Source: Lawsonibacter sp. (GTDB taxonomy: Bacteria > Bacillota > Clostridia > Oscillospirales > Oscillospiraceae). Taken from it: 24,904 nucleotides of DNA. Location: the NCBI GenBank assembly GCA_022798855.1, contig JAAWNI010000007.1, positions 1 to 24,904 on the forward strand. The letters run 5' to 3'. Each line of letters begins with the position of its first letter. Position 1 is the stretch's first letter. A program made the position numbers and the translations under genes. Below are positions 5,143 through 12,800 of the stretch, in pieces. The notes beneath the pieces were generated by a model. The model was not told the DNA's origin. It saw only the letters and a program-made list of their open reading frames with translations, and did not search any database.

Positions 5143-7084
5143 TCTGGTCCCGCAGGGCGGCGGCCAGCTCGAACTCCAGCATCTTGGCCGCTTCCCGCAT
5201 CTCTTTTTCCAGCCGGGCGATGCGCTCCGCCTTCTGCTGTTTGGTAAGGCCCTGGACCTCGCCCCTGCGTTCGGCGGTGTCCTCTCCGGCGGAAATGCTC
5301 ATCAGGTCCCGCACTGACTTAATGACTGTCTTGGGGACGATGCCGTGGGCCTTGTTGAAGGCGTCCTGTTTCTCCCGGCGGCGTTCCGTCTCGTCGATGG
5401 CCCGGCGCATGGAGGGGGTAATGGAGTCGGCGTACATGACCACCATGCCCTGGGCGTTCCGGGCGGCCCGGCCGATGGTCTGGATGAGGGAAGTCTCCGA
5501 CCGGAGGAAGCCCTCCTTGTCGGCGTCCAGGATGGCCACCAGGGACACCTCGGGCAGGTCCAGGCCCTCCCGGAGGAGGTTGATGCCCACCAGCACATGG
5601 AAGGTGCCCAGCCGCAGGTCCCGGATGATCTCCATGCGCTCCATGGCGTCGATGTCGTGGTGCATATACCGCACCTTGATGCCCGCCCCCTGGAGGTAGG
5701 TGGTCAGGTCCTCGGCCATCCGCTTGGTGAGGGTGGTCACCAGCACCCGCTCGTTTCGGGCGGTGCGGGTGTTGATCTCGCCGATGAGGTCGTCGATCTG
5801 TCCCTCCACCGGCCGGACCTCGATCACCGGGTCCAGCAGGCCGGTGGGGCGGATGACCTGCTCCACGATCTGCCCCGACCGGGTGCGCTCGTACTCCCCC
5901 GGGGTGGCGGAGACGTAGACGATCTGGTTTACCCGCTTCTCGAACTCTTCAAATTTCAGGGGGCGGTTGTCGAAGGCGCAGGGCAGGCGGAAGCCATAGT
6001 CCACCAGGGTAGTCTTCCTGGCCCGGTCGCCGTTGTACATGGCCCGGACCTGGGGCAGGGTGACGTGGCTCTCGTCGATAAAGAGGACGAAGTCCTTGGG
6101 GAAGTAATCCATAAGGGTGTTGGGGGGGGAGCCCACCGGCCGGCCCTCGATGACCCGGGAATAGTTCTCAATGCCGGAGCAGTAGCCCAGCTCCTGCATC
6201 ATCTCGATGTCGTACATGGTGCGCTGTTTCACCCGCTGGGCCTCGATGAGCTTGTTCTCACTCTCGAAGAAGGCCACCCGCTGCTCCATCTCCTGATAGA
6301 GCTCCTGAATGGCGGCGTCCATCTTGTCCTTGGGGGTGACGTAGTGGGTGGCGGGCCAGATGGGGATGTTGTTCAGCCGCCGGATGGGGGAGCCGGTGAC
6401 CACGTTGATCTCGCTGATGCGGTCGACCTCGTCCCCGAAGAACTCCACCCGGATGGCGGTGTCCTTCCAGTAGGCGGGCCAGACCTCCACCGTGTCCCCC
6501 CGGACCCGGAACATGTTGCGCTCAAAGGCGATGTCGTTGCGCTCGTAGCGGATGGCCACCAGCCTGCGCAGGAGCTCGTCCCGCTCCAGGCTGGCCCCCA
6601 CCCGGAGGGACACCATCAGCTTGCCGAAGTCCTCCGGCTCGCCCAGGCCGTAGATGCAGGACACGGAGGACACCACAATCACGTCCCGCCGCTCCAGCAG
6701 CGAGACGGTGGCCGACAGCCGCAGCCGGTCGATCTCCTCGTTGACGGAGGAGTCCTTCTCAATGAAGGTGTCGGTGTGGGGGATATAGGCTTCGGGCTGG
6801 TAGTAGTCATAGTAGCTGACAAAGTACTCCACCGCGTTGTTGGGGAAAAACTCCTTGAACTCGGCGCACAGCTGGGCGGCCAGGGTCTTGTTGTGGGCCA
6901 GCACCAGGGTGGGCCGCTGGACCTTCTCGATGATTTTGGCCATGGTGAAGGTCTTGCCCGAACCGGTGACGCCCAGCAGGGTCTGCTCGTCCAGCCCCAT
7001 CTCGATGCCGTTGGACAGAGCGGCGATGGCTTCCGGCTGGTCGCCGCTGGGGGTATATTCGGATACCACTTCAAATTTCGGCAT
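5120..7084 (-). CDS. uvrB: UvrABC excinuclease subunit B
   Basis: UvrB is the central helicase-like subunit of nucleotide excision repair. It receives damaged DNA from UvrA, verifies the lesion, and recruits UvrC for incision. The 654-aa product is full length. It has Walker A GVTGSGKT (38-45) and the damage-probing beta-hairpin region YYDYYQPEAYIP...DSSVNEEIDRLR. The DEAD-like FIDESH box follows, then the helicase motifs SATPGEYE and QTIGRAARN. A C-terminal UVR motif (about 615-650, LEKEMREAAKMLEFELAAALRDQI) binds UvrC. ATG 7084 has AAGAGGTG at a good distance; a GTG three codons upstream is possible but lies too close to that site. A GC-rich palindromic repeat lies just upstream. Confidence 0.98.
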   Translation of the reverse strand: MPKFEVVSEYTPSGDQPEAIAALSNGIEMGLDEQTLLGVTGSGKTFTMAKIIEKVQRPTLVLAHNKTLAAQLCAEFKEFFPNNAVEYFVSYYDYYQPEAYIPHTDTFIEKDSSVNEEIDRLRLSATVSLLERRDVIVVSSVSCIYGLGEPEDFGKLMVSLRVGASLERDELLRRLVAIRYERNDIAFERNMFRVRGDTVEVWPAYWKDTAIRVEFFGDEVDRISEINVVTGSPIRRLNNIPIWPATHYVTPKDKMDAAIQELYQEMEQRVAFFESENKLIEAQRVKQRTMYDIEMMQELGYCSGIENYSRVIEGRPVGSPPNTLMDYFPKDFVLFIDESHVTLPQVRAMYNGDRARKTTLVDYGFRLPCAFDNRPLKFEEFEKRVNQIVYVSATPGEYERTRSGQIVEQVIRPTGLLDPVIEVRPVEGQIDDLIGEINTRTARNERVLVTTLTKRMAEDLTTYLQGAGIKVRYMHHDIDAMERMEIIRDLRLGTFHVLVGINLLREGLDLPEVSLVAILDADKEGFLRSETSLIQTIGRAARNAQGMVVMYADSITPSMRRAIDETERRREKQDAFNKAHGIVPKTVIKSVRDLMSISAGEDTAERRGEVQGLTKQQKAERIARLEKEMREAAKMLEFELAAALRDQIIELRGK

Positions 7085-7120
7085 GCTCCTCACCTCTTAC
7101 TGTCGGTTTTGTTCCAAATG

Positions 7121-7256
7121 GCCCCCTTGTTAAAGGGGGCTGGCACCGCCGCAGGCGGTGGCTGGGGGATTCCGTTTACCGGAAATCTCCCATAGTATGG
7201 AATCCCCCCGCCACCGGGCTTTGCCCGGCGGCCCTCCCCCCTTTGACAAGGGGGGC
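7121..7256. repeat. 136-bp imperfect palindromic repeat (CCCCCTTG...CAAGGGGG family)
   Basis: The left half (7121-7173) runs from CCCCCTTGTTAAAGGGGG to GGGGGATTCC. The right half (7199-7256) runs from GGAATCCCCCC to TTTGACAAGGGGGG and is largely its inverse. Each half also contains its own small hairpin, CACCGCC-GCA-GGCGGTG on the left and GCCGGGC-type on the right. Related units lie at 21347-21640. It occupies most of the gap between uvrB and radC and has no coding sequence. Confidence 0.8.
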
Positions 7257-7313
7257 TTCGCTCTATTATAGCAGAACTAACGTTCCACATCAAGGGTAAA
7301 TCGAACAAAATTT

Positions 7314-8039
7314 TCACCACTGGACGGACCGGATGAGCTGATAGCCCCCCTTGCCCGACCGGACGGTGTCACGGACCGACACCAGGTCGCCGTCCACAAA
7401 GACCAGGTGGTCCACCAGCTCCACCCCCAGCGGGGACAGGGCGGCGCGGACCACGTTGGTGGTGGACATGTCCTGCGGCGAGGGCAGGGCGATGCCGCTG
7501 ACGTGGTTGTGGGCCAGGTAGCAGAAGGAAGCCCGCAGGGCCATGCACTCCTCCGCCACCCGGCGGATGGTGACGTCGGAGTTGGTGTTGTTGCCCTCGG
7601 ATATCTTCCGGACCCCCAGCCGCTTCTCCTTGGCGTCCAGGCACAGGACATAGGCCATCTCGTTGCGCGCGCCGTAAAAATAGGGGGCCAGCTCATGTCC
7701 GGCCTCCGCTGCGGTGTGGATGATGCTCCCCGGCTCGGTCCGCTGCTCCAGATACCGGCCCATCATGGCAGGGATGAGCTTCAGCAGGGTGGCCGTGTAC
7801 TCGCCCACCCCGCTCACCTTCGTCAGCTCCTCGGGCAGGGCGTCCATCGCGCCGCTCAGCGAGCCGAACCGGTCCACCAGCTCGTGGGCCAGCGGATTGA
7901 CGTCCCCCTTGGGGATGGCGTAGAACAAAAGTATCTCCAGCATCCGGTGGTCGGGCCAGCCCTCTGTGCCCCGCGTTAAAAATTCCTTCCGCACCCGCTG
8001 GCGGTGCCCGGTGTGGATGGGTTTGTTTTTCTCTCCCAT
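7314..8039 (-). CDS. radC: RadC-family JAB/MPN protein
   Basis: The 241-aa product has the two-part RadC layout. A helix-hairpin-helix region (about 72-90, LTKVSGVGEYTATLLKLI) is followed by a JAB1/MPN metalloprotease-like domain. The metal-binding signature is AHNHVSGIALPSPQD, with His177, His179, Ser181 and Asp190; the usual proline after HNH is valine here. RadC was once thought to be a repair protein; its true role is unsettled, and homologues are common on mobile elements. ATG 8039 follows GAGGGAG. Its first 64 bp overlap the end of the upstream gene in another frame. It is the last gene of the pyrE cluster and is followed by the palindromic repeat before uvrB. Confidence 0.9.
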   Translation of the reverse strand: MGEKNKPIHTGHRQRVRKEFLTRGTEGWPDHRMLEILLFYAIPKGDVNPLAHELVDRFGSLSGAMDALPEELTKVSGVGEYTATLLKLIPAMMGRYLEQRTEPGSIIHTAAEAGHELAPYFYGARNEMAYVLCLDAKEKRLGVRKISEGNNTNSDVTIRRVAEECMALRASFCYLAHNHVSGIALPSPQDMSTTNVVRAALSPLGVELVDHLVFVDGDLVSVRDTVRSGKGGYQLIRSVQW

Positions 8040-8473
8040 GGAACTCCCTCGCTTTCCCGCTCTCTGGACCTCGCGATGTACAGCCGCACCAGGCCCCAAA
8101 AGCTCTCGTAATCCTGATTGAGGGCGGTCTGGCGGCACAGGGTTTCCATTTCGGCGTCAACCGCCTCGTCCTCATAGTCTGGATCGCTGTCTGCCAGCTC
8201 CTTCGCCCGCTTTAAAATCTCCGCTTCCCTGTCCGCCCCGCAGTTCAGCAGGGCCTGCACATATTGTTCCGCGCGGGGGCTGGCCGCGCAAGCGTCCAGC
8301 CCCTCCATCTGCACCTCGGAGTCGTAGTCGATGATATAAACAACGTCTTGGACATACTGGGGATAGCGGTCCAGCTCCCCCCAGGCCTGGGGCTCCTTAT
8401 AGATGTCCGCCATGGCCTGGAGGAAATCGTCCGGGGCCAGGCCTTCCCCCAGGGCCCGGTCGATGAAATTCAT
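7976..8473 (-). CDS. small acidic protein, possibly DUF4375/DMP19-like
   Basis: The 165-aa product is acidic and helical, starting MNFIDRALGEGLAPDDFLQA. Its middle, YPQYVQDVVYIIDYDSEVQMEGLDAC followed by LLNCGADREAEILKRAKEL, recalls the DUF4375 (DMP19) pattern in which a D/E-x-E strand precedes a GA-x-x-x-A-x-I-L helix. I hold that only loosely. ATG 8473 is one base after the stop of the upstream gene, with GGAGG in front, so translation is coupled. The C-terminal 21 codons run over the start of radC in a different frame. The open frame extends further upstream, but only as a shadow of the previous gene. Confidence 0.7.
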   Translation of the reverse strand: MNFIDRALGEGLAPDDFLQAMADIYKEPQAWGELDRYPQYVQDVVYIIDYDSEVQMEGLDACAASPRAEQYVQALLNCGADREAEILKRAKELADSDPDYEDEAVDAEMETLCRQTALNQDYESFWGLVRLYIARSRERESEGVPWERKTNPSTPGTASGCGRNF

Positions 8474-8474
8474 C

Positions 8475-8951
8475 TCAGCCCTCCATATCGTCCTGGTAAT
8501 CCTGATAGGCCTGATCCAGCACCGGCTCAAATTGGAGGTAGTCCTCCCAGCTGCCCACAAACTCCAGGGGCAGATCGCACAGCTGGTTGACCACCCACTC
8601 CACATAGTCCTCCCAGTACTGGCCGCTGTCGTAGTACCACACCACGAAGGGCAGGATGTCCGGGCACAGGTCCTCGTCCCAGAACTTGCCGTCGCAGTAC
8701 CGCAGGAAGAAGTCCACACCCAGCAGCCTGCCGGTTTTGACCTGCTCCAGAATCTCGGGAAGCTCCCGGTGGAGCTCCCCCTCAAACCCCTTCCGGATGA
8801 TCCAGGTGAGGAAAAAGCCGATATGGCTGCCCGCCCACCGGAAAATCTCGTCATGGTCCTCGCCGGTGAGGGCACCCTCTTTCTTCTGATACGCCTGGCA
8901 GTAGGCCTTCATCGCCTTTCCGAAATAGTAATCCGCCTTATCAAAGCACAT
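8475..8951 (-). CDS. DUF7832-like small protein
   Basis: This 158-aa soluble protein begins MCFDKADYYFGKAMKAYCQAY. It then has a segment I associate from memory with DUF7832: HIGFFLTWIIRKGFEGEL (about 43-60), GVDFFLRYCDGKFWDEDL, and a C-terminal WYYDSGQYWEDYVEWV. Relatives of this type often sit near immunity-protein genes of polymorphic toxin systems. No toxin is nearby, so that role is only a possibility. It lies 4 bp after pyrE, with the pyrE stop codon next to its GAGG ribosome binding site, and one base before the next gene. The three appear to be one transcript. Confidence 0.72.
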   Translation of the reverse strand: MCFDKADYYFGKAMKAYCQAYQKKEGALTGEDHDEIFRWAGSHIGFFLTWIIRKGFEGELHRELPEILEQVKTGRLLGVDFFLRYCDGKFWDEDLCPDILPFVVWYYDSGQYWEDYVEWVVNQLCDLPLEFVGSWEDYLQFEPVLDQAYQDYQDDMEG

Positions 8952-8955
8952 GTCT

Positions 8956-9627
8956 TTACCTCGCTCCGTACTCAGCCAGATAGGCCTCCATTCTGGCCTT
9001 CATGCCATCGTCGATGTACACCTTGCCGTCCACCGGGTTGTTGTGGAGGAAGGAGATCACCTCCCGCACGGTGACGATGGGGTAGACCTGGAGCCCGACG
9101 TCCTGGCGCAGCTCGTCCAGGGTGGAGCAGTCCCGGGTGCCCCGCTCCATCCGGTCCACCGAGACAAAGAGGGCCTTCATCTCCACGTCGGCCACGTGCT
9201 TGAACAGCTCGATGGACTCCCGGACGGCGGTGCCGGCGGTGACCACGTCCTCGATGATGGCCACCTGGTCCCCGTCCTGGGGCTTATAGCCCACCATGGA
9301 GCCCCCCTCGCCGTGGTCCTTAACCTCCTTGCGGTTGAAGCAGTAGGGCAGGTCCCGGCCGTAATTGCGGTACAGCGAAGCGGCGGCGGAGACGGCCAGG
9401 GGGATGCCCTTGTAGGCCGGGCCAAACAGGCAGTCGATGCCGCCGGGCATGTTCTCCTGGACGCAGGCCGCGTAGTAGTCCCCCAGCTTGGCGGCCTGGG
9501 CCCCCGTCTTATAGTTGCCGGTGTTGACAAAATAGGGGGTCTTCCGCCCTGACTTGGTGGTGAAATCTCCAAAAGTCAGCACGCCGGAGCGCACCATAAA
9601 AGTGATGAATTCCTCTTTGTAAGTCAT
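8956..9627 (-). CDS. pyrE: orotate phosphoribosyltransferase
   Basis: PyrE joins orotate to PRPP to give OMP, the fifth step of de novo pyrimidine synthesis. The 223-aa product carries the PRPP-binding loop VAIIEDVVTAGTA (122-134). Upstream it has FTTKSGRKTPYFVNTGNY (22-39) and GPAYKGIPLA (69-78), which bind the substrates. ATG 9627 follows AAGGAG seven bases upstream; an in-frame start six codons earlier would precede this site. It heads a cluster with two small genes and radC rather than sitting with other pyr genes. A promoter is visible at 9693-9721, and I saw no PyrR-type attenuator in the leader. Confidence 0.96.
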   Translation of the reverse strand: MTYKEEFITFMVRSGVLTFGDFTTKSGRKTPYFVNTGNYKTGAQAAKLGDYYAACVQENMPGGIDCLFGPAYKGIPLAVSAAASLYRNYGRDLPYCFNRKEVKDHGEGGSMVGYKPQDGDQVAIIEDVVTAGTAVRESIELFKHVADVEMKALFVSVDRMERGTRDCSTLDELRQDVGLQVYPIVTVREVISFLHNNPVDGKVYIDDGMKARMEAYLAEYGAR

Positions 9628-9692
9628 ACCAATTCTCCTTTTCATCTGTGTGTCCGGCTGTACCGGCGGCAGAAATTTGTCCTGAACGGTTT

Positions 9693-9721
9693 ATTATACC
9701 ACCGTTCCGCTCCTGATACAA
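9693..9721 (-). promoter_or_regulatory. predicted sigma-A promoter of the pyrE cluster
   Basis: Reading the minus strand, TTGTAT (9716-9721), a 17-bp spacer and TATAAT (9693-9698) lie about 65 bp upstream of pyrE. The -10 is perfect and the -35 matches three of six. Confidence 0.6.
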
Positions 9722-9790
9722 GGCTTTTCCAGCCGTTTTGTCTCCGCCGCCGGCGCCCTTGCCATGCTGCGGCGGTGGGCAAAAAAACCC

Positions 9791-9819
9791 TTGTCAGAAC
9801 CGGCCCGCCTTGCTATAAT
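9791..9819 (+). promoter_or_regulatory. predicted sigma-A promoter of the M60 peptidase/SLH operon
   Basis: TTGTCA (9791-9796), 17 bp, TATAAT (9814-9819). Transcription would begin near 9826, which excludes an apparent upstream start at 9819 for the peptidase gene. Confidence 0.75.
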
Positions 9820-9887
9820 TGGGTAAATCTGTCGCCGCCGGACCCATTGGCACAGCCGGGAAACGGCGGGAGGAAAGGGAAGAGCTT

Positions 9888-12800
9888 ATGAAAACACACA
9901 AACGTATTTCAGCCGCCCTGCTGGCGGCGTCCATGGCGCTGTCCATGCTGGCGCCGGCGGGCGCGGCGGAGCGGGCCGGCACAGCCACAGGCCAGCTCCA
10001 GGCCACTGTTCGCATCGACTACAGCCAAAGCATAGCCGAGCTGCGGGAAAGAAACCTCCAGGCGGAGCTGCTCCAGGGGTCAGCATCCCTGGGGAAGGTC
10101 AGCCTGACCGAACCCAAGCAGAACCAGCTGGCCGGCTGCACCGCCCAGGTGTCCCTGCGGGACCGGCTGGGCGGGGAGCATATGGGCACCGCCGACCCCG
10201 GGGCGCTGGACCTGACGGTAACCGGCCTGCCCCAGGGGGATTACACCCTCCAGTTCACCGGCGAGGGCTACGCCCGCTATAATGTCCCCTTCACCATTGA
10301 AAGCTACAGCCGCTACATCGAGGTGGGCACCGGCGACGGCACCTTCGCCCTGGGCGACTTTGACGGAAACGGCAAGGTGGACGCCCAGGACCGGGAGGCC
10401 CTGAGCGGCGCTCTGGGCAGCGCCAGCCAGAGCGACCTGGACAAGTACGACCTGAACGGCGACGGCCGGATCGACATCGTGGACCTGGCCTATGTCAACC
10501 ACAACGTCAACACGCCGGCCGGCTCCCCCACCATGCTGGAAACGGTGTGCGTCGGCGTCCAGGTGGACAGCGCCAAGGCGGCGCAGGAACTGGCCAACGC
10601 CAACACCACAGCCACCGGAAGCCTGGAGGGCCTGTTTCAGTCCGGCGGCAGCGTTGATTTCAAGAACACCGCCGGACGGGGGACCGTCCTCATTCCCATC
10701 CCCCTGAACGGCACGGTGGACGCCGAAAACCTCCAGATCACCACCCCGGACACCGGCAATGGCTCCATCCAGGCGGGCACGGTGGAGGTGGAGTATGAGG
10801 GAGGCTCCATCTCCCGCACCTTCTCCTTCGGCAGCAGCAGATACGCCAATATCCACGCCATCTCCCCCAACCCCGGGCAGAATGTGATCACTATTCCCCT
10901 GGGCAAGCGGGTGGCGGTGAAGAAAATCACCATCACCGTCACCAAGACGGAGGGCGGGGAGTCCGCCACCGTGGAATCCATCCGCTTTTTGAAGGATATC
11001 GTCCCCGAGGGGCTGACAGAGCCCAACAGCCTGGTGAAAAACCTCTCCGCCACCCCGGGGGACGGCCAGGTGTCGCTGAAATGGAATGAGCTGCCCAACG
11101 TGTCCGGCTACCGGGTGGACTACTGGGAGAAGGACAAGGAGGGCGCCCGCCGCCAGCTCAACGTGGACGTGAACAAGGCCCAGATCACCGGGCTGGACAA
11201 CCTGAAGACCTACTGCTTCACCGCCACCCCCACCGACGGCGGCTGGCAGGGCCAGACCTGCGCCCCCGTCGAGGCCACGCCTCAGCCCGCGAAGGCCCCC
11301 TCCGCCCCCGACATGGTGAACGTTTCCTCCCTGGACGGCCAGCTGGGCGTGTCCTGGAAGAAGGGGGAAAACGCCGTGTGGTATGAGGTGTACTACACCG
11401 ATCAGGCCAACGCCCCCACCTCCTCCTATCAAAAGGCCGGCGAGCGGGTGGCCGCCACCAATCTGACCATCCCCAATCTGGCCAACGGGACCACCTATTA
11501 CATCTATGTCGTGGCCGGCAACGACGCCGGCCGGAGCGGCCCCTCCAGAATTTCCGAGGGCACCCCCAAGGCCACCGACTACAGCCGCCCGGAGGGCATC
11601 CCCACCGAGGGCATCCTGGAAGCTGAGGGCATTGAGCGGGTTTGGCTGGCGGACAGCGGAAACGTCTCCCCCAGCTCCTACTCCTCCGCCCAGCCCTTCA
11701 AGCCCGAGAACATGTACGACGGCGACCTGCGGACCCACTGGACCTCCCAGGGCTGGGATGACGGCAACTGGGCCCGGAGCAAGCAGATCTTCGCCTCCTT
11801 CGCGGAGCCGGTGGACATCAGCAGCGTCATCTGGGTGCCCCGGCTGGACGGGGACTATGCCGGCAACCTGCGGCTGTATACCGTCACCGTCTGGCGGCAG
11901 GGCGACGACCTGAAAGGCCCCGGGACCCTGGTGTCCCCCGATCCCCGCCGGGGCGGCAGCGCTTCCGACCACAACACATGGCTCAACGTGGGGAACAACC
12001 CCAGCGTGACAAAATTCGCCGTGCTGCCCTTCGAGCCCACCACCGGCGTGGTCCAGGTGTCCATCACCATCGAGCAGGCGGGCTATTCCGCGGTCAGCCT
12101 GTCCGAGCTGATGTTCATGAAGTATGACCCGGCCCACAGCCTGCCCGACAACATCGCCGCCCTCTTTACCGACGGGCTGCGCACCCGGCTGGCCGATGGC
12201 GTGGATCAGGCGGACATCGACGCCCTCAAGGCCCGGCTGGAGAGCGACGAGGTCAACTACTACCTGAACCCCGAGACCCTGGCCGACGAGCTGGCCCTGG
12301 CCCAGGAGCTGCTGGACACCCAGCGCACCAGCGGCGTGGTGCTGACAGGCATCCAGTCCCGGAGCAGCGGCGCTGACAGCGCCAAGTACGGCCAGGGTGG
12401 CAGCGACCTCCAGCCCCTGGGCGCGGCCGCCAAGGCGGGCCAGGAGATCACCGTCTACGCCGCCGGCATCCCCGACGGGGAGAAGGTGGCCGTCTACGCC
12501 ACCCAGTTCAACGCCGAGGCTTCCACCTGGCGGGCCCAGGTGGGCGAACTGGCCAACGGCCGGAACATCCTCACCGTGCCCACAATCGGCAGCCAGTCCA
12601 CCGAGCGCGGCGGCAGCCTGTACCTGGCCTACAGCGGCGCCAGCCCTGAAAACATCCAGCTCCACGTCCGCCGGGCGGTAGATATCCCCGTGCTGGAGCT
12701 GTCCGATTGGTACAGCTTGAACGAGGACGCCCGCAAAGACCGGATCGGGGCCTACGTGGACGAGCTCACCGCCTATGTGGACGCCCAGAATATCACCAGC

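Noticed and set aside
5345..7195. Long plus-strand open frame opposite uvrB
   Set aside because: It is a mirror of uvrB codon bias, rich in Gly, His, Val and Leu, and uvrB itself is unmistakable.
8474..8875. Upstream extension of the gene at 7976-8473
   Set aside because: The added 134 residues are a frame-shifted shadow of the DUF7832-like gene, and a good ribosome binding site supports ATG 8473.
9819..9887. Upstream start for the M60 peptidase at 9819
   Set aside because: It lies at the promoter -10 box, before the expected transcription start. The ATG at 9888 has a ribosome binding site and begins a signal peptide.
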